DNA of 64,000 nucleotides from Phaeovulum vinaykumarii (GCF_900156695.1 NZ_FTOM01000005.1:62001-126000), one strand, 5' to 3'; counted from the stretch's first letter, positions 27,701-35,436 are shown. Notes: a model not told the origin generated them from the sequence alone. Numbers and translations are program-made.

Positions 27701-28311
27701 GCCAGGTCGATGCGCGACAGCTTCTCGGTCGAGCGCTGCGTGACCGGATCGAAGCGGCGCGCCCCGTCGAGCACGTCGCCGAAAAGATCGAGCCGCACCG
27801 GCCCGCCCGCCCCCGGTGGGAAGATGTCGATGATGCCGCCGCGAATGGCGTAATCGCCGGGCTCGGAGACGGTGGGCGCCTGCGAAAAGCCCATGCGCAC
27901 CAGAAAGGCGCGCAGGCCCGCTTCGTCGATGCGCCCGCCGACGACGGCCGAGAAGGCCGCGCCTTGCAGCGTGGCGCGCGCCGGCACCCGCTGCATCGCC
28001 GCCGACAGCGTGGTCAGCACCACCACCGGCCCCGAAAGCCCCTGCGCCAGCGCCGCCAGCGTCGCCATGCGCGCCGCCGAGATGTCGGGATTGGGCGAGA
28101 CCCGGTCATAGGGCAGGCAATCCCAGGCCGGAAATTCCAGAACCACGGCCTGCGGCGCGGCAAAGGCAAGGGCGGCGCGCATGGCCCGCATCCGGCGGTC
28201 ATCGCGCGCGACATGGATCACCGCCCGCCCCTGGGTCAGCTCGCGCGCCACAAGCCAGGCGTCATAGCCCTCGGGGGCGCCGGAAAGGATGTAATGTTCA
28301 GGGGCGGTCAT
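24703..28311 (-). CDS. mfd: Transcription-repair coupling factor Mfd
   Basis: The 1202-residue Mfd removes RNA polymerase stalled at DNA damage and recruits UvrA. The N-terminal UvrB-like module includes LEFPAWDCLPYDRVSPN, followed by the RNA-polymerase-interaction region (GDLVVHVEHGVGRYTGLE). The helicase part has Walker A GDVGFGKTE near residue 635, DEEQ near 735, TATPIPRTLQMAL and QIRGRVGRAK. After the last conserved domain about 45 residues rich in Ala, Lys and Pro extend the C-terminus, making it longer than the usual 1150. Its stop TAG is part of the IS target site. The start is ATG 28311. Confidence 0.96.
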   Translation of the reverse strand: MTAPEHYILSGAPEGYDAWLVARELTQGRAVIHVARDDRRMRAMRAALAFAAPQAVVLEFPAWDCLPYDRVSPNPDISAARMATLAALAQGLSGPVVVLTTLSAAMQRVPARATLQGAAFSAVVGGRIDEAGLRAFLVRMGFSQAPTVSEPGDYAIRGGIIDIFPPGAGGPVRLDLFGDVLDGARRFDPVTQRSTEKLSRIDLAPVSEVILDDAAITRFRQAYRVEFGAGGSDDPLYEAVSAGRKHAGMEHWLGFFHDRLETLFEYLPQAAVVLDDQADAQAAVRWETIAEQYDSRREALSRRDRLDSVYKPAPPGLLYLDDAGWRAALAPARVLRLSVIAAAPGPNVLNAGGRLGRSFAPERQAENLSLFGALKDHVVARMQAGPVVIASFSGGARERLAGLMADEGLAGARLIEDAREIGEGLNLAVWALDQGFEAPAPDGRTGTDGRPREITVISEQDVLGDRLVGNPRRKRRAENFLTEAQSLSPGDLVVHVEHGVGRYTGLETITALGAPHDCLALEYAGGDRLYLPVENIELLSRYGHEEGLLDKLGGGAWQARKARLKERIRQIAERLMRVAAERVLRAAPVMAPEHHDWEAFSARFPWQETDDQLAAIEDVLTDMAAGRPMDRLVVGDVGFGKTEVAMRAAFVAASAGAQVAVIAPTTLLARQHFKTFAERFRGTALNVRALSRFVSAKEAAATRAGLADGSVDIVIGTHAVLAKGVKFHNLGLIIVDEEQHFGVAHKERLKEMRSEVHVLTLTATPIPRTLQMALSGVRDLSVIGTPPVDRLAIRTYVSEFDTVTIREALLRERYRGGQSFYVVPRIKDLPEVEEFLKTHVPEVSYVVAHGQLSAGDLDERMNAFYDGKYDVLLATTIVESGLDIPTANTMVVHRADMFGLAQLYQIRGRVGRAKTRAYCYLTTRPRLPLTPQATRRLRLLGSLDSLGAGFTLASQDLDLRGAGNLIGDEQSGHIREVGYELYQQMLEETIARLKSGEISAPEDDDAWAPQINLGVPVLIPDSYIPDLDVRLGLYRRLSGLARKVEFEGFAAELIDRFGPLPREVNTLLLVLRIKAMCKRARIARLDAGPKGASIAFHMDKFPNPAGLVDFIAAERGAARISGNKLVVTRAWATEADRIKGSFAIARELASHARAGTEAKAAEGKGGEAKGGAAAPKPATPAAPKLAAPKAAPKPATGKGRRR

Positions 28312-28354
28312 GGGGACAGCGAGGTATCGCAGGGGCGCGCGATGTCAAGCCCGT

Positions 28355-28400
28355 AGTCCTGCCCGCCCCGAGTCCTGCCCGCCCCGAGTCCTGCCCGCAC
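28355..28400. repeat. Tandem 16-bp repeat upstream of mfd
   Basis: The unit AGTCCTGCCCGCCCCG occurs at 28355-28370 and 28371-28386, with a third, slightly altered copy from 28387. It lies in the 122-base gap upstream of the mfd start, between it and the small membrane protein gene, where the mfd promoter would be. Confidence 0.8.
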
Positions 28401-28433
28401 CCGCCCCCCGGCCCCCGGCCCGCGTGCTGCGGC

Positions 28434-28988
28434 TCAGAGCGCGGGCGCCAGGAACATGTCGAGGCCGATGTCGAAATTCTGCATCATCCCCCAGAAGGCG
28501 GTGAAGGTGACCGCGATCATGCCGACCACCTGCACCTTGAGCCGATGCAGCACCAGCATGTTGAGCATCACCCGCGGCTCCATCCGGCCCGCGCTCATCG
28601 CCGCCTCGATCTCGAGCGCGCGGCGCACCGTCATCGCCCAGACGATCAGCAGCGGCCCCACCATCAGCACCACGGCCTGGGCGAATTCGACGTCATACCA
28701 GAAGCCCAGCAGCATGGCCGAGGCCAGCGCGAAACTGACCCCCATGGTCAGCGCCAGCCCACCCTCGTGCCAGATCCGGGCGAACCTCTGCGCATTGAGC
28801 ACAAGCAGCGCGCCCACCTCGTCGACGGCCGCGCCGCCGCGGCGGCGGGCGCGCTGGATCAGATCGAAGGGCACCCCGATCACCCAATGCGAGGCGGTGG
28901 ACCACAGAACCGCCAGGGCGATCCAATACCAAAGGTTCGAGAACGACCGCATGTCGATCGCCTCGAAGAGTGCGCCGGTCAGGTTCAC
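28434..28988 (-). CDS. Small membrane protein, annotated in relatives as component of SufBCD complex
   Basis: The protein is 184 residues from a GTG start at 28988 (VNLTGALFEAIDMRSFSNLWYWIALAVLW). It has about four hydrophobic segments: SNLWYWIALAVLWSTASHW, LTMGVSFALASAMLLGFWY, AVVLMVGPLLIVWAM and VVGMIAVTFTAFWGMM. From memory, Rhodobacterales proteins with the same opening DMRSFSNLW are labelled component of SufBCD complex, but I know of no experiment behind that label and no suf genes are in the window. The longer frame to 29180 runs into repeated, Asp/Arg-rich DNA and is not used. A GGGGGAAG lies about 11 bases before the GTG. Confidence 0.6.
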   Translation of the reverse strand: MNLTGALFEAIDMRSFSNLWYWIALAVLWSTASHWVIGVPFDLIQRARRRGGAAVDEVGALLVLNAQRFARIWHEGGLALTMGVSFALASAMLLGFWYDVEFAQAVVLMVGPLLIVWAMTVRRALEIEAAMSAGRMEPRVMLNMLVLHRLKVQVVGMIAVTFTAFWGMMQNFDIGLDMFLAPAL

Positions 28989-29087
28989 GCGCCGTCTTCC
29001 CCCTGCTGCCCCACCCTGCGCGGGCGGGGACGATTTCGTCCCGAGCCTAGAGGAAGCCCGGAGCGGGGGGAACACCCTCCCGCCTCT

Positions 29088-29224
29088 GCCATGATGCCGC
29101 GGCCCCGGTCGCTGTCGTCCCCAGTCGCTGTCGTCCCCGGTCCTGTCATCCCCGGACCTGTCATCCCCGGCCGCTGCCATGATGCCCCGGCCCCGGCCAT
29201 TGTCACGATGCCGCGGCCCCGGCC
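29088..29224. repeat. Degenerate short tandem repeats upstream of hemB
   Basis: Between the small membrane protein gene and hemB, two interleaved repeat types are seen. One is a 15-16-base unit related to GTCGCTGTCGTCCCC, four copies at about 29108-29170 with GTCCTGTCATCCCCG variants. The other is an ATGATGCCGCGGCCCCGG-like word at about 29091, 29179 and 29206. It is noncoding in any convincing frame. Confidence 0.7.
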
Positions 29225-29321
29225 GCGGGGGCCCCCGCGCGGCGGACGGGGCTTGAGATGCCCCGCGATCCGTGTCACCCCTCTATCCAAAAGCAAAAGC
29301 CCTCGGCAAGGAGGCCGTGCC

Positions 29322-30320
29322 ATGCACCCGATCGTCCCACCCTTTCCCGTCACCCGCCTGCGCCGCATGCGCCGCTCGGCCGCGCTGCGCGACCTGGCCC
29401 AGGAGCACCGGCTGTCGGTCAAGGATCTGATCTGGCCGATCTTCATCACCGATGTCCCCGGCGCCGATGTCGAGGTGCCCTCGATGCCGGGCGTGGTGCG
29501 CCGCACGCTTGACGGTGCGGTGCGCGCCGCCGAGGAAGCCGCCGAGCTGGGCATTCCCGCGATCTGTCTCTTTCCCTTCACCGATCCGAGCCTGAAGACC
29601 GAGACCTGCGACGAGGCCTGGAACCCCGACAACCTGTCCAACCGCGTGATCCGCGCGATCAAGGCCCGCGTGCCCGAGGTCGCCATCATGACCGATATCG
29701 CGCTCGACCCCTATAATTCCAACGGCCATGACGGTCTGGTGCGCGACGGCGTGATCCTGAACGACGAGACCGTGGAATGCCTGGTCAAGATGGCGATGGC
29801 GCAGGCCGATGCGGGCGCCGACATCCTGGGCCCGTCGGACATGATGGATGGGCGCATCGGCGCCATCCGCACGGCCGTCGAGGCCGCGGGGCACCGCGAT
29901 GTCACGATCATGTCCTATGCGGCGAAATATGCCTCGGCCTTCTATGGCCCGTTCCGCGACGCGGTGGGCGCCTCGGGCGCGCTCAAGGGCGACAAGAAGA
30001 CCTATCAGATGAACCCCGGCAACACCGACGAGGCGCTGCGGCTGATCGCGCGCGACCTGTCGGACGGGGCCGACATGGTGATGGTGAAACCCGGCATGCC
30101 CTATCTCGACATCTGCTTCCGGGTGAAGGACAGCTTCGGCGTGCCGACCTATGCCTATCAGGTGTCGGGCGAATATGCGATGCTGATGGGCGCGGCCAAC
30201 AATGGCTGGGTCAACGGCGAGGCGGTGATGCTGGAAAGCCTGCTGGCCTTCCGCCGCGCGGGCTGTGACGGGGTGCTGACCTATTTCGCGCCGCGCGTGG
30301 CCAGGCTGCTGAAGGACTGA
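29322..30320 (+). CDS. hemB: Delta-aminolevulinic acid dehydratase (porphobilinogen synthase)
   Basis: The 332-residue HemB joins two aminolevulinate molecules into porphobilinogen for heme and chlorophyll-type pigments. The Schiff-base lysines are in SYAAKYAS near residue 205 and MVKPGMPYLD near 257. The metal-site region reads DIALDPYNSNGHDG, so the three zinc-binding cysteines of the mammalian and yeast type are replaced and the enzyme is of the zinc-independent class. GGAGG lies upstream of ATG 29322. Longer in-frame starts pass through repeats and are rejected. Confidence 0.95.
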   Translation: MHPIVPPFPVTRLRRMRRSAALRDLAQEHRLSVKDLIWPIFITDVPGADVEVPSMPGVVRRTLDGAVRAAEEAAELGIPAICLFPFTDPSLKTETCDEAWNPDNLSNRVIRAIKARVPEVAIMTDIALDPYNSNGHDGLVRDGVILNDETVECLVKMAMAQADAGADILGPSDMMDGRIGAIRTAVEAAGHRDVTIMSYAAKYASAFYGPFRDAVGASGALKGDKKTYQMNPGNTDEALRLIARDLSDGADMVMVKPGMPYLDICFRVKDSFGVPTYAYQVSGEYAMLMGAANNGWVNGEAVMLESLLAFRRAGCDGVLTYFAPRVARLLKD

Positions 30321-30408
30321 GCCGGGCGGGCGGGGCGCGCGCGTGTCTGCCCCCCGCCCTTCCGAACCTGGGCCCTTCCCCGCATTGGCCCGATCCGAAC
30401 AGGCAACA

Positions 30409-30454
30409 CCCCGCCGCCCCGGCCCGGCCGGATGGCGGGGCTTTGCGCATTTTA
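30409..30454 (+). terminator. Terminator after hemB
   Basis: The stem CCCCGCC (30409-30415) pairs with GGCGGGG (30434-30440) and is followed by CTTTGCGCATTTT. The loop is long (18 bases) and itself GC-rich. The position is 89 bases after the hemB stop. Confidence 0.6.
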
Positions 30455-30552
30455 GGAACCGAGCGCACAACAGGCGGTGACAGCCCCTGCAAGATCGACT
30501 AGAGATTGTGGCAAAAGGGCCGACAAAGACCTATTCATTGCGGAGCAGTCAG

Positions 30553-31155
30553 ATGAAAAACCTGCATGACATTTCGCTTGTGGCGCCCAGCGTCGCACCG
30601 GCTTCGGGGCTGTCGCGGCGGCTGGTTGTCCTTGGCATGGGCGCGGCCGGGCTGGCCGCCTGCGGCAACGGCGTCGGCGGCCAGGGCGGCGCGCGCATCG
30701 ACGCCCGGGTCGATGCCACCCGCGACTACCTGCGCAACAAGTATCCGGGCACGCGCGACCTGATGGAAAAGGCGGTCGGCATCCTCTACATGCCGCTCAT
30801 GACCGAAGCGGGCTTCGGCATCGGCGGCGCCTATGGCCGCGGCGCCCTGCGCATCAACGACGTGACGGTGGATTACTATTCGGCCACCTCGGCCAGCTTC
30901 GGCTTCCAGATCGGCGCCCAGCAATATGCCCATGCGCTGTTCTTCATGACCCAGAAGGCGCTGGCCGATTTCCGCCGCGCCGATGGCTGGGCGCTGGGGG
31001 CCGATGCCCGCTATGCCCTGCCCGACCGCGGCGGCGCGATCTCGACCGAGACCACGACCACGCTGGCGCCGGTCATCGCGCTGGTGTTCGGCCAGGCCGG
31101 GCTGATCGCGGGCGCCACGCTCGAGGGCACCAAATACACCCGCATCATTCCGTGA
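30553..31155 (+). CDS. SYLF/YSC84-domain lipoprotein
   Basis: The 200-residue protein starts with an export signal that combines twin arginines and a lipobox, LSRRLVVLGMGAAGLAACG, so it is probably a Tat- or Sec-exported lipoprotein. The rest matches the YSC84/SYLF lipid-binding fold, with AVGILYMPLMTEAGFGIGGAYGRG and a final segment that includes AGLIAGATLEGTKYTRI. Its role in bacteria is not known; the eukaryotic domain binds phosphoinositides. The ATG at 30553 has GGAG seven bases upstream. A GTG at 30508 would add fifteen residues before the signal and is less likely. Confidence 0.8.
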   Translation: MKNLHDISLVAPSVAPASGLSRRLVVLGMGAAGLAACGNGVGGQGGARIDARVDATRDYLRNKYPGTRDLMEKAVGILYMPLMTEAGFGIGGAYGRGALRINDVTVDYYSATSASFGFQIGAQQYAHALFFMTQKALADFRRADGWALGADARYALPDRGGAISTETTTTLAPVIALVFGQAGLIAGATLEGTKYTRIIP

Positions 31156-31197
31156 TCGGGCCCCCGCCAGGGCCGGCACCGATCCGCGAAGACCCGC

Positions 31198-31227
31198 AAC
31201 GCGCCCTCCTTGGGGGCGCGTTTTCCG
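31198..31227 (+). terminator. Terminator after the SYLF lipoprotein gene
   Basis: AACGCGCCC (31198-31206) pairs with GGGCGCGTT (31214-31222) and runs into TTTTCC. The rest of the gap up to the transglycosylase gene (31228-31447) shows nothing else. Confidence 0.85.
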
Positions 31228-31447
31228 TCTGGGGCGAGCGGGCCCGGATCGGCCCCGCATCCGCGCGCCTGACCGCGTCAGGGCTGCCGGCGCGTGCGGT
31301 CCGCGGTCGGCAGGCGGCGCGCGGCCTGAGGTCCGGGGGCAGGACGAGAACGATGGGGGGCAGGCACGACGCGCGGCTGGAGCGCGCGCCGCAGAGGTCA
31401 TGCGCGCCGGGGCGTTTGCGCACCGAAAACGTCACGAGAAGAAAACG

Positions 31448-32113
31448 TCACGACCCCAGGATGACCGACACGTAATTGCGGGTCTCGGCATAGGGCGGCA
31501 CGTCGCCGTATCTGGCCACCGCCTCGGGGCCGGCGTTATAGGCCGCCAGCGCCAGCCGCCAATTGCCGAAACGGTCATACATCATGCGCAGATAGCGCGC
31601 GCCGCCGCGCAGGTTGTCATGCGGATCGGCCGCGTTCACCCCCAGCCGGGCCGCCGTCGCCGGCATCAGCTGCGCCAGCCCCTGCGCCCCCTTGGGCGAC
31701 ACCGCGCCGGGGTTCCAGCCGCTTTCCTGCTGCACCAGACGCAGGAACAGGTCTTCGGGCACGCCATGCGCCCGCGCCGCCGCCTTGGCCGCGGCCAGGA
31801 ATTCACCCTTGTAATTGCCGCGATAGGCCGGGATCGCGGCGGCCCGCGCCGCCCCTTCCGGCCGCAGCCGGTCCGAGTTGGAATATTGATCCGAAAGCCG
31901 GGTATCAAGCAGCCGCGATTGCGCGGCAAAGAGCGACCGGCGCGATTTCGACGACGACCCCGAAAGTGACAGCCCCTCGGCCATCACCGGCTCGGGCAGC
32001 ACCAGCATCAGCCCCAGACCGGCCAGCGCCACCGCGCTGCGCCCCAGCGCCCCCACGGGCCGCATGCGGCGCCCGGCCCCCTGGGCCACCTGCAACCGAG
32101 CGTCTGCGTTCAT
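31448..32113 (-). CDS. Lytic transglycosylase, SLT domain
   Basis: The 221-residue exported murein hydrolase has a signal peptide in residues 15-48 ([20 protein letters not shown]), a Ser/Arg-rich linker and a C-terminal goose-lysozyme-like SLT domain. The catalytic Glu is in [16 protein letters not shown], with [33 protein letters not shown] and [13 protein letters not shown] as family blocks. It cleaves the glycan strand of peptidoglycan, producing anhydromuramic ends. ATG 32113 has GGGAG upstream and places the signal peptide correctly. Confidence 0.9.
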   Translation of the reverse strand: MNADARLQVAQGAGRRMRPVGALGRSAVALAGLGLMLVLPEPVMAEGLSLSGSSSKSRRSLFAAQSRLLDTRLSDQYSNSDRLRPEGAARAAAIPAYRGNYKGEFLAAAKAAARAHGVPEDLFLRLVQQESGWNPGAVSPKGAQGLAQLMPATAARLGVNAADPHDNLRGGARYLRMMYDRFGNWRLALAAYNAGPEAVARYGDVPPYAETRNYVSVILGS

Positions 32114-32256
32114 CGGATCTCCCGCGTGCTGCCTGGAAAAGCTGCGCATAAATATATCCATTCCAGGCGCGGCGCAAAGCCTCTCTTGCGCGCTGGGCCC
32201 CGCGGGGCGGCAAGATCCTGCCCGCCCGCGCGCCCATGCGGGCCCTTGCCGAACGG

Positions 32257-32285
32257 CAAACGCCCCCGACACTGGGCCGGGGGCG
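32257..32285 (-). terminator. Terminator downstream of metK
   Basis: On the minus strand the stem CGCCCCC (32285-32279) pairs with GGGGGCG (32267-32261) and is followed by TTTGCC. A second hairpin, GCGGGCCG with CGGCCCGC, lies between it and the metK stop but lacks T residues. Together they end the long leftward series. Confidence 0.65.
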
Positions 32286-32334
32286 TGCGCAAAGGTGTGA
32301 CAGGCGGGCCGCGAGAACGGCCCGCAACGGCGCC

Positions 32335-33501
32335 TCAGAGCGCCTTCTTGATCGCCTCGACCAGATCGGTGCGCTCCCAGGAGAAGCCGCCGTCGGCCTC
32401 GGGGGCGCGGCCAAAGTGGCCATAGGCCGCCGTGCGCGAATAGATCGGCTTGCACAGGTCCAGATGGGTGCGGATGCCGCGCGGGGTCAGGTCCATGACC
32501 TGGCCGACGACGCGCTCGATCTCGGCCTCGGGGACGGCGCCGGTGCCATAGGTATCGGCATAGATCGACAGCGGCTTGGCCACGCCGATCGCATAGCTGA
32601 CCTGGATGCAGCAGCGTTTCGCCAGACCGGCGGCGACCACGTTCTTGGCCAGGTAGCGCGCGGCATAGGCGGCCGAGCGGTCGACCTTGGTCGGGTCCTT
32701 GCCCGAGAAGGCCCCGCCGCCATGGGGGGCAGCCCCGCCATAGGTGTCGACGATGATCTTGCGCCCGGTCAGGCCCGCGTCGCCATCAGGACCGCCGATG
32801 ACGAAGGTGCCGGTCGGGTTGACCCACCATTCGGTCTCGGGGGTGATCCAGCCGTCGGGCAGGACCGCGCGGATATGCGGCTCGACGATGGCGCGGATGT
32901 CGTCCGAGCTCTGCCCTTCGTGGGCGTGCTGGGTCGACAGCACGATCGAGGTCACCCCGACCGGCACGCCGTTCTCATAGCGCACCGACAGCTGCGACTT
33001 GGCGTCGGGGCGCAGATCGGGTTCGGCGCCCGACTTGCGCGCGTCGGTCAGCCGGCGCAGGATCGCATGCGCATACTGGATCGGCGCGGGCATCATCTCG
33101 GGCGTCTCGTCGGTCGCATAACCGAACATGATGCCCTGATCGCCGGCGCCGTCCTTGTCCACGCCTTGCGCGATATGGGCCGATTGCTTGTGCAGGTAGT
33201 TCTGCACCTCGAGCGTGTTCCAGTGGAACTCGTCCTGCTCGTAGCCGATATCCTTGACGCAATCGCGCACGATCTGCGGCACCGACGCCATGAACTGGTC
33301 AAGCTTGTCGGGGTCCGACAGACCCACTTCGCCGCCGACAACCACACGGTTGGTAGTGGCAAAGGTCTCACAGGCGACGCGCGCGTTGGGCTCCTCGGCC
33401 AGGAAGGCGTCGAGCACCGCATCCGAGATCCGGTCGCAGACCTTGTCGGGATGGCCCTCCGAGACGCTCTCGGAGGTGAAGATGTAGTTCTGTCGTGTCA
33501 T
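32335..33501 (-). CDS. metK: S-adenosylmethionine synthetase
   Basis: The 388-residue MetK makes SAM from methionine and ATP. Motifs are [16 protein letters not shown] at the start, [11 protein letters not shown] near residue 116 and the loop [19 protein letters not shown] near 257. Two in-frame ATGs compete. The one at 33510 touches the GGAGC ribosome binding sequence, while the one at 33501 (MTRQNYIF) is ten bases from it and gives the family's usual short N-terminus, so I choose 33501. The leader carries a SAM/SAH riboswitch that would lower translation when SAM is high. lnt lies upstream in the same direction. Confidence 0.95.
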   Translation of the reverse strand: MTRQNYIFTSESVSEGHPDKVCDRISDAVLDAFLAEEPNARVACETFATTNRVVVGGEVGLSDPDKLDQFMASVPQIVRDCVKDIGYEQDEFHWNTLEVQNYLHKQSAHIAQGVDKDGAGDQGIMFGYATDETPEMMPAPIQYAHAILRRLTDARKSGAEPDLRPDAKSQLSVRYENGVPVGVTSIVLSTQHAHEGQSSDDIRAIVEPHIRAVLPDGWITPETEWWVNPTGTFVIGGPDGDAGLTGRKIIVDTYGGAAPHGGGAFSGKDPTKVDRSAAYAARYLAKNVVAAGLAKRCCIQVSYAIGVAKPLSIYADTYGTGAVPEAEIERVVGQVMDLTPRGIRTHLDLCKPIYSRTAAYGHFGRAPEADGGFSWERTDLVEAIKKAL

Positions 33502-33509
33502 TTGGGACA

Positions 33510-33555
33510 TGCTCCGATGGATTATCCCCGCCACGCCAGGAAGCCGTTGTGGCGG
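33510..33555 (-). promoter_or_regulatory. SAM/SAH riboswitch in the metK leader
   Basis: Read on the minus strand, CCGCCAC (33555-33549) pairs with GTGGCGG (33534-33528), a 7-base stem around the 14-base loop AACGGCTTCCTGGC. I recall this loop from the structurally solved env9b SAM/SAH riboswitch, and every base agrees. A downstream TCGGAGCA overlaps the ribosome binding sequence and can pair with GCTTCC of the loop as the pseudoknot. Ligand binding would then hide the GGAG and stop translation of metK. The joining segment is longer here and contains GGATAATCC, which may fold as a tiny extra hairpin. The class is known from Rhodobacterales metK leaders. Confidence 0.9.
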
Positions 33556-33591
33556 TTCGAGGAGAATGCCTAGACCTGCCCGGAGCGGCGG

Positions 33592-35436
33592 TCAATCGAA
33601 AGCGTGCCGCCTGCGGCGCCATGACAGGAAGGTGACAATGGCTATCATCAACAGAAGACCCGCCACGACCGGCCTGTCGCCTGTGCGTGCATAAAGCGTG
33701 GCGGGAAGCGCGGGCGGCAGGTCGGCATCCAGAACGCCCGCCCGATCCAGCGGCAGCGTGGCCAGAAGGCGCCCCTTCGCGTCGATCACCGCCGAGACGC
33801 CGGTATTGGCCGCGCGCACCAGCGGCAGACCGGTTTCGATCGCGCGCAGCCGCGCCTGCGCCAGATGCTGCCAGGGCCCCGAGCGCGTGCCGAACCAGGC
33901 GTCATTGGTGATCTGCATCAGCCAGTCGGGGCGCGCCGGCGCGGCCAGAAGGTCGCGGGCAAAGACCGCCTCATAGCAGATCAGCGGCTGCGCGCGCCCC
34001 AGAGCCCCCAGATCCATCAGCCGCGCGCCGGGCCCGGCGGTATAGCCATGCCCCTCCTGCGCGGCAAAGGCCGAGATGCCGTGGCGCGCCAGCAGATCGC
34101 CCATCGGCATGTATTCCCCGAAGGGCACCAGGTGGAACTTGTCATAGACCGACAGCACCTGCCCGCCGGCCCCGATCAGCGCCGCCGAATTGTAGATGCG
34201 CGGGCCGTCGCGGCGCTGGATGCCCACCACGACCGGCGTGCCCCCCGTCGCCTCGGCGATCATCTCGCGGGCGATCCGGGCCTCGTCCAGAAGATAGGGC
34301 ACCGCCGTCTCGGGCCAGATGATCAGATCCGGGCGCGGCGTGCCAGGCGGGGGGGGGGCGAACGGCGGATCGGCACCGGGGCCGGGCTCGGGGGTGACAC
34401 CGGCGCTCAGGTCCAGCAGCCGAAAGAAGAAGCCGCGCGCGTGATCGGGCTGCCATTTGAGCGCCTGGGCGGCATTGGGCTGGACGATGCGGATGCGCCC
34501 GGCGGGACGGGCGGCGGCCGGATCGTCCGGCGCGGGCGTCTCGAAATGGGCGGGCGTCTCGGCGGTGGCGGGCACCGCGACGGGGGCGGTGGGGGCCTCG
34601 GCCAGCCGCGCCGCGCCCCAGAGCCAGCCGCCCCCCAAAAGCCCCATCACCCCCCCCAGGGCTGCCGCGCCTGCGGGCGTCGGCCGCAACTGCGACAGGG
34701 CCGCCGCCGCCAGGGTCAGGACCAGCGACAGCGCCAGCGCGCCCCCCAATGATGCGATCTGGCCCATCGGCGTGGGGATCAGCACATGCCCCACCAGTGC
34801 CCAGGGAAAGCCGGTCAGGAGCACGCTGCGCAGCGCTTCCGACAGGACCAGCCCCAGCGCAAAGACCAGCGCCGCAGGGCCCTGAACGCCCCGAAGCGGC
34901 GCCCCTGCGCCTGCGGCGCCCCCCAAAGCACGGCCCGGCGTGGCCGCCGAAACCACCCCGGCCAAAGCGCCCGCCAAAGCCCCCGCCAGCGCCCAGAACA
35001 GCCCCATGCCCGCGGCCATGGCCGCCAGCGCAAAAGGCGCCATCCAGGCATAGCGTTCGGCCTCGACCTGAAACGGCTCGACAATCCACGACAGCGCCAC
35101 CGCACCATAGCCAAGCCCGGCCCAGAAAGCCGTCCCCGCAGGACCGCGCATCGCCCGCCACAGGCGCCGCGCGGGCCCGGCCGCAGGCCGGGCCCGCGCC
35201 CCCGGGCGTGCCGAAGGCGCGCAATCCCTCGTGGCGACCCGATCACCCGCCGCGACCCGGTGTCCGATCAGCGCAAAAAGCCCCGCCAGCGCCAGAAGCG
35301 ACAGCCCCCAGAGCCCCCAGGGCGCCTGCCCCAGCGCGGCAAGCGCCCCGAGCCCGGCGGCAAGACCGCCGCGCCCAAGCGCAGGCCAGATCCGATGTAA
35401 CCGCCCCAGGCGCCGCGTGCCTTGCCCGTCCCGCAT
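33592..35436 (-). CDS. lnt: Apolipoprotein N-acyltransferase
   Basis: The 614-residue Lnt adds the third acyl chain to lipoproteins at the periplasmic face of the inner membrane. The N-terminal part is membrane-spanning; the nitrilase-like domain has the catalytic triad Glu in IIWPETAVPY near 375, Lys in YDKFHLVPFGEY near 432 and Cys in LICYEAVFAR near 486. A last helix (VVAGLLLMIAIVTFLSW) ends the protein. It is longer than the usual 510-540 residues through low-complexity Ala/Pro/Arg insertions near residues 75-105 and before the catalytic domain. It is 241 bases from corC and just upstream of the metK leader. Confidence 0.93.
   Translation of the reverse strand: MRDGQGTRRLGRLHRIWPALGRGGLAAGLGALAALGQAPWGLWGLSLLALAGLFALIGHRVAAGDRVATRDCAPSARPGARARPAAGPARRLWRAMRGPAGTAFWAGLGYGAVALSWIVEPFQVEAERYAWMAPFALAAMAAGMGLFWALAGALAGALAGVVSAATPGRALGGAAGAGAPLRGVQGPAALVFALGLVLSEALRSVLLTGFPWALVGHVLIPTPMGQIASLGGALALSLVLTLAAAALSQLRPTPAGAAALGGVMGLLGGGWLWGAARLAEAPTAPVAVPATAETPAHFETPAPDDPAAARPAGRIRIVQPNAAQALKWQPDHARGFFFRLLDLSAGVTPEPGPGADPPFAPPPPGTPRPDLIIWPETAVPYLLDEARIAREMIAEATGGTPVVVGIQRRDGPRIYNSAALIGAGGQVLSVYDKFHLVPFGEYMPMGDLLARHGISAFAAQEGHGYTAGPGARLMDLGALGRAQPLICYEAVFARDLLAAPARPDWLMQITNDAWFGTRSGPWQHLAQARLRAIETGLPLVRAANTGVSAVIDAKGRLLATLPLDRAGVLDADLPPALPATLYARTGDRPVVAGLLLMIAIVTFLSWRRRRHAFD

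Noticed and set aside
24859-28356. Open frame of more than 1100 codons on the plus strand opposite mfd
   Set aside because: Its product is Arg/Gln/His-rich without any family resemblance. It is the mirror of mfd in GC-rich DNA, where antisense frames stay open by codon bias.
28992-29180. Longer N-terminus for the small membrane protein gene
   Set aside because: The added residues come from tandem-repeat DNA and form a charged stretch before the first conserved segment.
29088-29224. Possible CRISPR-like array because of repeated words
   Set aside because: Units are 15-16 bases, degenerate and without unique spacers of constant length; no cas genes are present.
32117-32455. Upstream extension of the lytic transglycosylase to about 335 residues
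   Set aside because: It would bury the signal peptide more than 100 residues inside the protein and run through the metK terminator. The ATG at 32113 has its own ribosome binding site.
34345-34360. Run of G residues inside lnt as a possible phase-variable tract
   Set aside because: It encodes a proline run in a low-complexity linker, and the frame is intact. Variation cannot be judged from one sequence.
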